In this document: piece by piece, positions 26,658 through 34,683 of the stretch
Numbering within the stretch: the first letter of the stretch is position 1
How the letters are laid out: every line of letters starts with the position of its first letter
DNA from: Bog-375 sp049587755
Lineage (GTDB): Bacteria > Acidobacteriota > Terriglobia > Bryobacterales > Bryobacteraceae
Direction of reading: 5' to 3'
DNA length: 64,000 nt
Assembly: GCA_049587755.1 (NCBI GenBank)
Contig: JBAVEN010000077.1
Coordinates: 62,001 to 126,000, forward strand
Program-made: the position numbers and the translations under genes
The notes under the pieces: model-generated
What the model was told of the DNA's origin: nothing
The model's database searches: none
Seen by the model: the letters and a program-made list of their open reading frames with translations, nothing else

Positions 26658-27689
26658 GTGAACAAAAGGAGAATTGACGCTGGGGCGAGTGGAGGATTAA
26701 ACTTCGCCATAGTGCCACCGGCGAACATCACCCCACAGGGGCTCGCCACGCAGCTCAACGTGGTGGATTCGACCGCGGCGATTTCCGCTATCGAGCAGAA
26801 GCGTGGGAGCCGCGTCGTTTGTCTAACGTACAACGATCAGCCCCCAGCGGCTTGCGCTTTGGCGTTTCCTGTAACGACGGCGCTGGGCCAGATTCTGTCG
26901 GCAATGGGGAAAGTGCCTAAGCTAGATCTCGTCCTCCGGACGACGGGAGGAGCAGCCGAAATTCCATGGCGTATCGTTAGTATTTTGAGGGAATTCACTG
27001 ACGTTCTTGGCGTTATCGTTTCCAACTTCGCACTGAGCGGGGGATGCCACATTGCAATAGCGGCAGATGAGCTCGTTATGGGTCCGTGCGCAATGCTCGG
27101 TCCGGTTGATCCGACTCGAAATCACCCATTGTTGCCAAAAGACCCGAAGAACGAGACGATTCCGACCTCGGTCCAAGATCTAAAACACTGTATCCAGTTC
27201 ATTCAGGAGCAATTGGGAGACTCATACGCTCAGCAGGATCTGGCGGTCATCGTATCAGAGCTTTTCAAGTACATTAATCCTTTAGCACTTGGTGCACTTG
27301 AACAGACATACAATCTGTCACGTCTGATCACGAGGAAGGTGCTGGCCACGCATAGGGACAGGCTGCCGGACGAGAAGGTCGAGAAAATCATTGATGTTCT
27401 TTCTGGCAAGTATTTCTCGCACGCCTTTCCGATTTCGCGCGCTGATGTAGAATCGGACCTCGGATTGCACGTGACAAGGCCAGACGAGGAGTTGATCACT
27501 CTGATCGGGAGCCTCGAAGCTCAATATCTACTTGAGTTCCAAAAGGCCGTGCCAGCGGTGGCCAATACGGTTGACCCTTTGGTTCACGTGGGTGGGCTGC
27601 TGCAAACAACTGAAATTGGCCTAGCGATCGCCATAGTCAAGAAGCGAGACGGGACGCAGATTTCCGACTCATGGATAAAGTTTCGATAA
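26658..27689 (+). CDS. SDH-type (serine dehydrogenase) ClpP-fold serine protease, probably acquired
   Basis: A protein of 343 aa of the SDH_sah/SppA-like ClpP fold. The oxyanion segment is LRTTGGAAEIPW; the nucleophile Ser is in NFALSGGCHIAIAADE, followed by MLGPVDP. No signal peptide or membrane helix, so cytoplasmic. Base composition is close to half GC in sampled stretches, clearly lower than its neighbours, and codon use differs (more A/T-ending codons), pointing to horizontal transfer. Start GTG 26658 is tentative. A small ORF follows after 12 bp. Members of this family occur in accessory regions; the target is unknown. Confidence 0.75.
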   Translation: MNKRRIDAGASGGLNFAIVPPANITPQGLATQLNVVDSTAAISAIEQKRGSRVVCLTYNDQPPAACALAFPVTTALGQILSAMGKVPKLDLVLRTTGGAAEIPWRIVSILREFTDVLGVIVSNFALSGGCHIAIAADELVMGPCAMLGPVDPTRNHPLLPKDPKNETIPTSVQDLKHCIQFIQEQLGDSYAQQDLAVIVSELFKYINPLALGALEQTYNLSRLITRKVLATHRDRLPDEKVEKIIDVLSGKYFSHAFPISRADVESDLGLHVTRPDEELITLIGSLEAQYLLEFQKAVPAVANTVDPLVHVGGLLQTTEIGLAIAIVKKRDGTQISDSWIKFR

Positions 27690-27701
27690 AGGGGAGCCGA
27701 T

Positions 27702-27890
27702 ATGACCAACATGAGGCCAGAAAATTTCACTTATGTATCAACACAGACGATGCAAAATGCATTTCCAAGCGCTCAGCCGCAAGTGGGACTGGAGCGTAAG
27801 GAAGTCGGCCCTGCCGGCAAATCCGCCTCCGTTGTCGCGTGTGCGTCGAAAAAGCCTTCGCCTCTGCGGCCGCAACGCGGTCGCCGCTAG
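27702..27890 (+). CDS. Small ORF downstream of the SDH protease
   Basis: A product of 62 aa. It begins with ATG after GGGGAGCC, 12 bp past the protease stop, in the same direction. The first half (NFTYVSTQTMQNAFPS) has the lower-GC character of the protease gene; the second half is GC-rich and Pro/Arg-rich. It may be a genuine partner gene, or the truncated end of one read out into flanking DNA. No family is recognised. Confidence 0.35.
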   Translation: MTNMRPENFTYVSTQTMQNAFPSAQPQVGLERKEVGPAGKSASVVACASKKPSPLRPQRGRR

Positions 27891-27924
27891 GGTGGCCTCC
27901 AGCCACAAGGGTTCGGTGCCGTAG

Positions 27925-27954
27925 TTGGCCCCGAATTGGCGGTTTTGCTACACT
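27925..27954 (+). promoter_or_regulatory. Candidate promoter of the small CxxC gene
   Basis: TTGGCC (27925-27930) and TACACT (27949-27954) are 18 bp apart. The -10 ends 7 bp before the ATG at 27962, so the transcript would be nearly leaderless. Pattern-based only. Confidence 0.3.
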
Positions 27955-27961
27955 GAGGGTT

Positions 27962-28171
27962 ATGGCAATCCCGAATGTGAAACGGTTCCGGCCGTTCTGC
28001 CCGACTTGCAATGAGAGCTTCACGGTGATGGCGGTGCTGCCGAAGGACGCCGACGTTTCGAAGTACCTGGAGGATACCGTGGCGCGCCACGATCACAAGG
28101 CGTTCCAGGAATCCAAACAGCAGCACTTCAAGATCCGCGTCGGCCAGCAAAAACAGAAGAAAGCCAAGTAA
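27962..28171 (+). CDS. Small CxxC protein of unknown function
   Basis: A protein of 69 aa with a single CPTC pair (RFRPFCPTCNESFTV) and a Lys/Gln-rich C-terminus (VGQQKQKKAK). It could be half of a zinc ribbon that dimerises, or a nucleic-acid-binding peptide. GC content and codon use match the host, unlike the adjacent protease gene. It is convergent with the HEAT-repeat gene. Confidence 0.65.
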   Translation: MAIPNVKRFRPFCPTCNESFTVMAVLPKDADVSKYLEDTVARHDHKAFQESKQQHFKIRVGQQKQKKAK

Positions 28172-28205
28172 GCGCGGACCGGTTTCGCGGGCCGGGTTCC
28201 CTACA

Positions 28206-29474
28206 TTACATCCGGGCCTGTATCGTGCGTGTGGCGTTGAGGGCAGCCTGCGATACGGCCGGGTCCGGATCGTCCACCAACTGCTGCAAATGCGCAACGC
28301 TTTCCTTGTCGCCGCTGGCGCCGAGGACGCGCGCCAGGCCGATCTTCTCGTCCTTGGTCCCGCTCCCCATCGCCACGTAAAGCGCCGCCCGCACCCGCTC
28401 ATCCCGCGCCAACTCCGTCAGGTAAGGTAAGGCAACACCGCTGTAGGCCGACATATTCAGATTGTTGATGAGCAACTGGAGGGGGCTGAATTCGCTCAGC
28501 TCGGTCTTTCCGTGCATGACCAGGGCGAAAGCCAGCGACAGCCGCGGCTCGGATTTTCCTTCGTCCTGCCATGCCTGCTGCAGCACAGGCAGATCGCGCG
28601 GGTCCTTCAGCCGCCCCAATCCCTCGGCCGCTGCCTCGCGCAGTTTCTCGTCCTTGTCGTGGAGATACTGCTGATAGAGGCTGCTGTAGGCAGGGTCGGG
28701 CAGCATGGCGAGCGAGGTCAACGCGGCACGCTTGACCTTGATGTTATTGCTCTGGCCGAGAACCACCGACAGCGACGACACGGCGCCTTTGTCGCGCAGA
28801 AGGCCCACGGTTTCAATGGCCGCGATTTGCACTTTGGGGTCGAAATCGTGCAGCAGGAATTCCACCTGCGGCCCCGCCGATTCGTCGCGAATCTTCTGTA
28901 AGGCGATCAGCGATTCGTAGATCAGCGTGGAATCCTTGGAACGCGTGGCGGCGATCAAATCCACTACTGCCGCCTTGCCGCGCAGGATGCCCAAGGCGCG
29001 GGCCGCGTCGGTGCGCACATCCATGTTGCCGGAGCGCACCTGCGCGGAAAGTGCGGCGATCACATCGGGGCGCACCGTGATGTAAGCGTCGATCACCTGG
29101 TCGTTGGTATCGGTGAACCGGCTCTTGATGCTGGTCCCCACGCGCTCGAAGGTCCCGCCCACGCCGTGTTTCACGTAACCCGGCAGATAGAAATTGACCA
29201 GACCATCGGTAGCCAGCATCTGCACTCCGGGATCACCGTCGCGGCTGGCCTGGATGAGCGGATCCAGGCTGCGCGGAGGCCCGATGTCGGTGATCTGCCG
29301 GACGGCCTCCGCCCGCACTTCGACCGATGGATTGGAAAGCAGGGCCTGCAACTTCGGGATGGCGCTGGGACCGCCGCGGGCAATCTCACGAACATCTTTG
29401 GGCCGGAGATTCGCTTGCCCGAACGCTCCGGACACAACCAGAAAAGCCGGGAACCAGGCTGACGAAAGGCGCAT
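28206..29474 (-). CDS. Secreted HEAT-repeat protein
   Basis: A protein of 422 aa from ATG 29474. It has a signal peptide (MRLSSAWFPAFLVVSGAFG), then a run of HEAT/PBS-lyase-like repeats of about 30 residues (for example AIPKLQALLSNPSVEVRAEA, PLIQASRDGDPGVQMLATDG, DAARALGILRGKAAVVDLIA, AAAEGLGRLKDPRDLPVLQQ). Helical solenoids of this kind are protein-binding scaffolds. The export signal places it in the periplasm. No enzymatic motif. The frame is open for 31 codons upstream, but those are not signal-like. Confidence 0.87.
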   Translation of the reverse strand: MRLSSAWFPAFLVVSGAFGQANLRPKDVREIARGGPSAIPKLQALLSNPSVEVRAEAVRQITDIGPPRSLDPLIQASRDGDPGVQMLATDGLVNFYLPGYVKHGVGGTFERVGTSIKSRFTDTNDQVIDAYITVRPDVIAALSAQVRSGNMDVRTDAARALGILRGKAAVVDLIAATRSKDSTLIYESLIALQKIRDESAGPQVEFLLHDFDPKVQIAAIETVGLLRDKGAVSSLSVVLGQSNNIKVKRAALTSLAMLPDPAYSSLYQQYLHDKDEKLREAAAEGLGRLKDPRDLPVLQQAWQDEGKSEPRLSLAFALVMHGKTELSEFSPLQLLINNLNMSAYSGVALPYLTELARDERVRAALYVAMGSGTKDEKIGLARVLGASGDKESVAHLQQLVDDPDPAVSQAALNATRTIQARM

Positions 29475-29597
29475 ACTCTTACTGTATCGCGCTCCCCTGG
29501 GCAGGGTGGGTCTCGCGGCGGCAAACGCAGGGTTCGCAGCGCCGGTACGGCTGCGGCAACATGCCAAGTGAAGACCAGCAGCCCGGATGCGCCTCGT

Positions 29598-30443
29598 CTA
29601 GCGGACGAATTCCACTTCCACCCGCTTCGAAATCAGGCCGGCCTCGAAGCCCATGTCGAGCAATTTCTGGGCGGCCTTCGGGACCAACTCCCCGGCGTCC
29701 ACGGTGTAGTGGTTAACGTACATGCCGATGAATTTTTCGGCCAGGCGTGGATCCATGTCGCGCGCGAACTGCAGCGCGTACTGGAGCGCTTCGTCGTGGT
29801 TGTCGAGAGCGTACTGGATGCTCTCCCGCATCAGGCGGCAGCACTCGCTATGCATCTCGGCGCCGAGCGAGCGCAGCAGCACGTTGCCGCCCAGCGGCAG
29901 GGGCAGGTCGTAGGCGGTCTTGAACCAGCGCCCCAGGTCCACGATGCGGTGAAAGCCTTCGCGGTCGTAGGTCAATTGGGCTTCGTGAATGATCAGGCCG
30001 CAATCCGCCGCGCGGTCGCGCACGGCGTTGGTGATCTGGTCGAACGGCGTCACCACCGCTTCGAAATCCGGCTCGAAGAGCTTGGCCGCCAAATAGGCGG
30101 TGGTCAGCGTGCCCGGGACGGCGATGCGCTTGCCCTTCACCTCCTCCGGCTCCATCGGCCGGGCAGCGATGATCATCGGACCGTAGCCGTCGCCGATACT
30201 CGATCCGCTGGCCATTAACACGTATTTATCGGCTACATACGGATACGCGTGATAGGAGAGCGCGCTCAAGTCGTAGAGGCCTTCGATGGCCTTCCGGTTC
30301 AGGCTTTCAATGTCTTCCAGCACGTGACGGAACGTCACTTTCGACGAGCGCACCTTCTTGGTGGCGAGCCCGTAGAACATGAAGGCATCGTCGGAATCGG
30401 GGCTGTGGGCGCTGACAATTTCCCTTGGCGCAACCGAAGTCAT
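29598..30443 (-). CDS. MqnD-type menaquinone biosynthesis enzyme (futalosine pathway)
   Basis: A protein of 281 aa with the periplasmic-binding-protein fold of MqnA/MqnD. Typical features are SPDSDDAFMFYGLA at the N-terminus, LSALSYHAYPYVADKYVLM, KRIAVPGTLTTAYLAAKL and ADCGLIIHEAQLTY. MqnD converts cyclic dehypoxanthinyl futalosine to 1,4-dihydroxy-6-naphthoate. ATG 30443 is chosen over upstream codons because the domain begins shortly after. The rest of the futalosine pathway is not in this window, so MqnA-like or other solute-binding roles cannot be fully excluded. Confidence 0.8.
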   Translation of the reverse strand: MTSVAPREIVSAHSPDSDDAFMFYGLATKKVRSSKVTFRHVLEDIESLNRKAIEGLYDLSALSYHAYPYVADKYVLMASGSSIGDGYGPMIIAARPMEPEEVKGKRIAVPGTLTTAYLAAKLFEPDFEAVVTPFDQITNAVRDRAADCGLIIHEAQLTYDREGFHRIVDLGRWFKTAYDLPLPLGGNVLLRSLGAEMHSECCRLMRESIQYALDNHDEALQYALQFARDMDPRLAEKFIGMYVNHYTVDAGELVPKAAQKLLDMGFEAGLISKRVEVEFVR

Positions 30444-30542
30444 AAGAGACGCAACAATCCAGTTTACACTACCCGCGCTCGAAACCCGGCAAAGAATCAC
30501 GCCCCGTGCTTATGGGACTTTGGGGACAACGGCGGCGCCAAA

Positions 30543-30568
30543 CGAGGCCTATCGCCGAGGCCTATCGC
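30543..30568 (+). repeat. 13-bp perfect tandem duplication
   Basis: CGAGGCCTATCGC occurs twice head to tail between the divergent MqnD and S41 protease genes, about 45 bp before the protease ATG. It is probably slippage, but a doubled binding site cannot be excluded. Confidence 0.5.
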
Positions 30569-30611
30569 CGACGCCGATCGTGGCCGCGGCAATCGGCTAT
30601 AGTCGGAAGGA

Positions 30612-31895
30612 ATGCTCCCACGCGCGGCAGTATTGGCGCTGGCGGTAGTGTGTACCGCTCCCGCCGGCGAGCGGATCCGCCTTACCCCAGAACAACAGCG
30701 CTTGAACATTGAGTCGTTCGAGCACGTATGGACTACTGTGCGCGACAAACATTGGGACCCCAAGCTGGGGGGCCTCAACTGGCAAGCGGTGCACGATGAG
30801 CTGCGGCCGCAACTGGAAAAAGCAGCCACCATGGAACAGGCACGCACGGTGATGCAGGACATGTTGTCGCGCCTTAAGCAGAGCCATTTCGCCATCGTGC
30901 CCGGCACGGTTTACCGGGAAATCGGCGACGCCAAGGGCACAGGCCGAACCGGCATGGAAGTGCGGGTAGAGGAAGGCCGCGCGCTGGTGGTTTCGACCGA
31001 GCCGGATTCGCCAGCCGACCGGAGCGGCGTAACTCCTGGTTGGGAAATCGAGCGCGTGGACGGCAAGCCGCTCGAGCCGGGCTTGCGCAAGATCGACCGG
31101 AATTTCCGCGACTCGACGCTCCACGACCTGATGCTGGAGCACGCCGTGAGCGCGCGCCTGGCGGGCGGCGAGGGAAGCCATGTGAAAGTGAGTTTTCGCA
31201 ACGCGCGGGGCCAAAAGACGACGCTCGAAATAGCGCGCGCCCGCCCGCGCGGCGCGGAATTCTCCTTTGGCAATTTGCCGCCGCTGAATTTCTGGGTGGA
31301 GTCGCGCATGGTGCGGCCCGACGTCGGCTACCTCCGGTTCAACCTGTTCTTCGAGCCGGAGGCGCTGAATAAGGCCGTCGAGCACGCGGTCAAGGATTGC
31401 GCGGCCTGCCGCGGTTTTGTCATCGACTTGCGCGGCAATCCGGGCGGGATCGGCGGGCTGGCGCTGGGAGTGGCGGGCTGGTTTCTGGATCGGCCGGGGC
31501 TGCGTCTGGGCGATATGTTCCTGCGCAACGAAAAAATCAAATTCGTGGTGTTCCCCCGGCCGACGCCGTTTCGCGGGCCGCTGGCGATCCTGGTGGACGG
31601 CTGTTCCGCCTCGACTTCGGAAATCTTCGCTGGAGGCATGCAAGATCTGAAGCGGGCGCGCGTCTTCGGAATGCAGACTGCCGGCGCCGCATTGCCGTCC
31701 GTGTTCGAACGGCTGCCCAACGGCGATGGGTTCCAGTACGCGATCGCCAATTATATTTCGGAGGGAGGCAAGCAACTGGAAGGCGCCGGGGTGATTCCTG
31801 ACGAAACGGCCGGGCCGACGCGACGCGCGTTGCTGGAGGGCCGCGACCCGGCGCTCGACCGCGCCTTGGCATGGATCGAGGGCGGCAAGAACTAG
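30612..31895 (+). CDS. Secreted S41-family (tail-specific) peptidase
   Basis: A protein of 427 aa with a signal peptide (MLPRAAVLALAVVCTAPAG). A PDZ-like region (VSTEPDSPADRSGVTPGWEI) precedes the S41 domain: DLRGNPGGIGG and the nucleophile segment DGCSASTSEIFAGGMQDLKR. Downstream it reads FGMQTAGAALPS, where CtpA-type enzymes have a Lys in GKG. This branch probably uses a different catalytic arrangement. TATAGT lies 9 bp before the ATG. It probably degrades periplasmic proteins or peptides. Confidence 0.87.
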   Translation: MLPRAAVLALAVVCTAPAGERIRLTPEQQRLNIESFEHVWTTVRDKHWDPKLGGLNWQAVHDELRPQLEKAATMEQARTVMQDMLSRLKQSHFAIVPGTVYREIGDAKGTGRTGMEVRVEEGRALVVSTEPDSPADRSGVTPGWEIERVDGKPLEPGLRKIDRNFRDSTLHDLMLEHAVSARLAGGEGSHVKVSFRNARGQKTTLEIARARPRGAEFSFGNLPPLNFWVESRMVRPDVGYLRFNLFFEPEALNKAVEHAVKDCAACRGFVIDLRGNPGGIGGLALGVAGWFLDRPGLRLGDMFLRNEKIKFVVFPRPTPFRGPLAILVDGCSASTSEIFAGGMQDLKRARVFGMQTAGAALPSVFERLPNGDGFQYAIANYISEGGKQLEGAGVIPDETAGPTRRALLEGRDPALDRALAWIEGGKN

Positions 31896-32139
31896 GAGTG
31901 GTTGTGTCATTGTTCTCGCGACAATCGCTCGCGCACGGTCGCGCCTCCGATAAGCGGTGGCAGGAAAAAGCGCCTGCCCTGCGCGCACGCATATCCGGGA
32001 ATCGCGGGAACAACGTAGACTGGAAGGAGCGGCAGGCCGGGTCGACCGGTTGCGGTCGCCGGTAATTGGCAGCCCTAGTTATCAGCCGCGCCGACGCGCT
32101 GCCTGGGCTGAGAGCGGATCGATATTTTCGGGAGTCCTT

Positions 32140-32904
32140 ATGAAACGTTTACCAAGCAAACGAACCATGGCCGCCTGCGCGGTGATGGTGCTGGCCGCCA
32201 CCGGCGCCACGCTGTGCGCGGCTGATGAACTGCCCAAGGCAGAAACCATCCTCGATAAGTCCTTCGAGGTAACCGGCGGCAAGGCCGCCTTCGCGAAGAT
32301 GCACAACAGGGTGATCACCGGCTCCATGGAGGTTACCGCCCAGGGCATCAAGGGAACCATGGTGATCACTGCGGCGGAGCCGGACAAGAGCCTGGTCGAA
32401 ATCGAGATCGACGGGGTAGGCTCCATCAAGCAGGGATACGACGGCAGCGTGGCTTGGGAAACCAACCCCATGACGGGAGCGCGCATCAAGGATGGGGCCG
32501 AGAAGGCCGAAGCCGCGCTCCAGGCCCACTTTCACGAGGAAGACTGGCGCGACGAATTCAAGAAAGTCGAGACGGTGGGCGTGGAAACCGTGGACGGCAA
32601 GGACTGCTACAAGCTCTTGCTGACGCCGAATGCAGGCAACCCCGTAACCCAGTACTTCGACAAGAAGACCGGCCTGCTGGTGAAAATCGCCATGACCGCG
32701 AACACCCCCATGGGCGAGATTCCGGTCGAGACCGTGCTCAGCGACTATCGCAAGGAAGGAGACCTGCTGTTGGCCCACAAAACTCAACTGACCGAGGGTC
32801 CCCAGGAGATCGCCATCACGTTCGACGCCATCAAGTACAACACGGACATACCCAAGGACAAATTCGACCTGCCTGACGAAATCAAGGCCCTCGTCAAGAA
32901 GTGA
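32140..32904 (+). CDS. LolA-like periplasmic protein
   Basis: A protein of 254 aa. The signal peptide (KRTMAACAVMVLAATGATLC) ends ahead of AADELPKAETILDKSFEVTG. The repeated beta-strands (GTMVITAAEPDKSLVEIEID, CYKLLLTP, TQYFDKKTGLLVKI) match the LolA/LppX-like half-barrel fold used to carry lipids or lipoproteins. Start ATG 32140 follows GGGAG. It lies 9 bp before the GT-C-like membrane protein gene, so an envelope-related operon is likely. The exact ligand is unknown. Confidence 0.75.
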   Translation: MKRLPSKRTMAACAVMVLAATGATLCAADELPKAETILDKSFEVTGGKAAFAKMHNRVITGSMEVTAQGIKGTMVITAAEPDKSLVEIEIDGVGSIKQGYDGSVAWETNPMTGARIKDGAEKAEAALQAHFHEEDWRDEFKKVETVGVETVDGKDCYKLLLTPNAGNPVTQYFDKKTGLLVKIAMTANTPMGEIPVETVLSDYRKEGDLLLAHKTQLTEGPQEIAITFDAIKYNTDIPKDKFDLPDEIKALVKK

Positions 32905-32913
32905 GCCCGGCCC

Positions 32914-34548
32914 ATGCAGTTTGGGGTCTGGGTGTGGGAGCACCTGCTTTTCATTCTTGAGGCGGCCCTGCTGCTGCCGGCCACGGCGATCGCGTGGCGC
33001 GCCGGGCGCGCGGAAAATTTTCTGCACCGCGTGGCGCGCCATCGCCTGGCCCCGGTGGTAATTGGGGTGCTCGCGCTGGCGCTACGTGCGGCGGTGCTCC
33101 CGATCGAGCCGGTTCCGAACCCGGCGGTCCACGACGAATTCAGCTACCTGCTGGCCGCAGACACGTTTGTGCACGGCCGCATCGCCAATCCTACCCACCC
33201 GATGTGGCAGCACTTCGAAACCATGCACGTGGACCAGCAGCCGGCGTACGTTTCCATGTACCCTCCCATGCAAGGGCTGGTGCTGGCGGCCGGGCGGCTG
33301 CTGACGGGAGTCGCTTTTGCCGGCGTGTGGCTGAGCGCCGGCGCGATGTGCGCGGCCATTTGCTGGGCGCTGGGCGGCTGGTTTCCGCCCGGCTGGGCTT
33401 TTTTCGGCGGCGTTCTCGCGGCCATCCGCCTTGGCGTATTCAGCTACTGGGCGGATAGCTATTGGGGCGGAGCCGCGGCGGCGCTCGGCGGCGCGCTGCT
33501 GTTCGGAGCGCTACCACGTTTAATCCGTTCCAGCCGGCCGCGCGACGCCGTAATCGCCGCGCTGGGCATCGCAATCATGGCCAACAGCCGGCCATACGAG
33601 GGGCTGGTGTTCTCGCTCGCCATCGGCGCGGTGGCGCTGGCGCAGGCGCGGAAACTGCGGCTGGCGGCCGTGCTCGCGCCGGCCGCCGCGGTGTTGCTGT
33701 GCGCAGCCGCGTTGATGGCTTATTATAACTGGCGGGCTTTCGGCAGCCCCACCACCCTGCCCTACAGCATGCAACGCAACACCTACGCCATGGCGCCCAT
33801 GTTTCTCTTTCAGGCGCCGCGGCCGGCGCCCGCGTATCGTCACCCGGCGATGCGCGATTTTTATCAGGGCTGGGAACTTGGCTACTTCGAGAGTGTGCGC
33901 ACGCCCGCGGGTATCCTCAAGAACGAATGGCGCAAGCTGTCGGAAGCGTGGAGTTTCTTCATCGGCCCGGCGCTTACGCTGCCGCTTCTCGCTTTGGCCT
34001 GGACCTGGAAGAGCCGCCGCACGCGGTGGCTGTTGCTTCTCGCTGCGGCGGTGGCTCTCGGCAGTTCCGTGGTTCCGTGGTTTGAGCCGCACTACATCGC
34101 GCCCGCCACGGCGCTGATTTACGCGCTGCTGATCCAGGGCATGCGGGCGCTCCGGCGGTGGCGGCCGGCCGTGGCGCGCGCCGTTCCCGCCGTGGTGGTG
34201 GCGATGCTGGCGGTACGGGTGGCCATGGCGGTGACGCCAATCCCCTTCGTGCTGCACTATCCCATGACCTGGGCCACCACCTGGTCGCCCGCATTGGGGC
34301 GCGAAAAGATCGTCGAACGACTCAAGGCCGCAGGCGGCCAGCACCTGGTGATTGTTCGCTACTCGTCGAGCCACGATCCGTTTCGGGAGTACGTGTTTAA
34401 CAATGCCGATATAGACCGTGCGCCGATCGTGTGGGCGCGCGACATGGGAGCGGAGAAGAACGCCGAACTGGTTCGCTATTTCCATCAACGCCGGGTCTGG
34501 CTGCTCGATGGCGACCGGGATCCGCCGCAACTCTCGCCATACCGGTAG
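32914..34548 (+). CDS. GT-C-fold glycosyltransferase-like membrane protein
   Basis: A protein of 544 aa with about ten to twelve transmembrane helices. The first extracytoplasmic loop holds VHDEFSYLLAADTF, the Asp-Glu pattern of PMT/ArnT-type GT-C enzymes. A second loop has FSYWADSYWGG. A soluble C-terminal part follows (HLVIVRYSSSHDPFREYVFN). Such proteins transfer sugars from polyprenyl carriers to lipids or proteins in the periplasm. The family assignment rests on topology and the loop motif only. It is co-directional with the LolA-like gene. Confidence 0.65.
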   Translation: MQFGVWVWEHLLFILEAALLLPATAIAWRAGRAENFLHRVARHRLAPVVIGVLALALRAAVLPIEPVPNPAVHDEFSYLLAADTFVHGRIANPTHPMWQHFETMHVDQQPAYVSMYPPMQGLVLAAGRLLTGVAFAGVWLSAGAMCAAICWALGGWFPPGWAFFGGVLAAIRLGVFSYWADSYWGGAAAALGGALLFGALPRLIRSSRPRDAVIAALGIAIMANSRPYEGLVFSLAIGAVALAQARKLRLAAVLAPAAAVLLCAAALMAYYNWRAFGSPTTLPYSMQRNTYAMAPMFLFQAPRPAPAYRHPAMRDFYQGWELGYFESVRTPAGILKNEWRKLSEAWSFFIGPALTLPLLALAWTWKSRRTRWLLLLAAAVALGSSVVPWFEPHYIAPATALIYALLIQGMRALRRWRPAVARAVPAVVVAMLAVRVAMAVTPIPFVLHYPMTWATTWSPALGREKIVERLKAAGGQHLVIVRYSSSHDPFREYVFNNADIDRAPIVWARDMGAEKNAELVRYFHQRRVWLLDGDRDPPQLSPYR

Positions 34549-34683
34549 AGCTGGTTTCCCGGCCGATGGCGCCATCCGGCGGAGTGCCGAAACGGCACGC
34601 TGAGTGCCCCCGCTACAACACCTGACACCGGTTTTTTCCGTGTTAACCTCGTAGGTACCGGTCTCAACTTGAAACGTTCCGAC

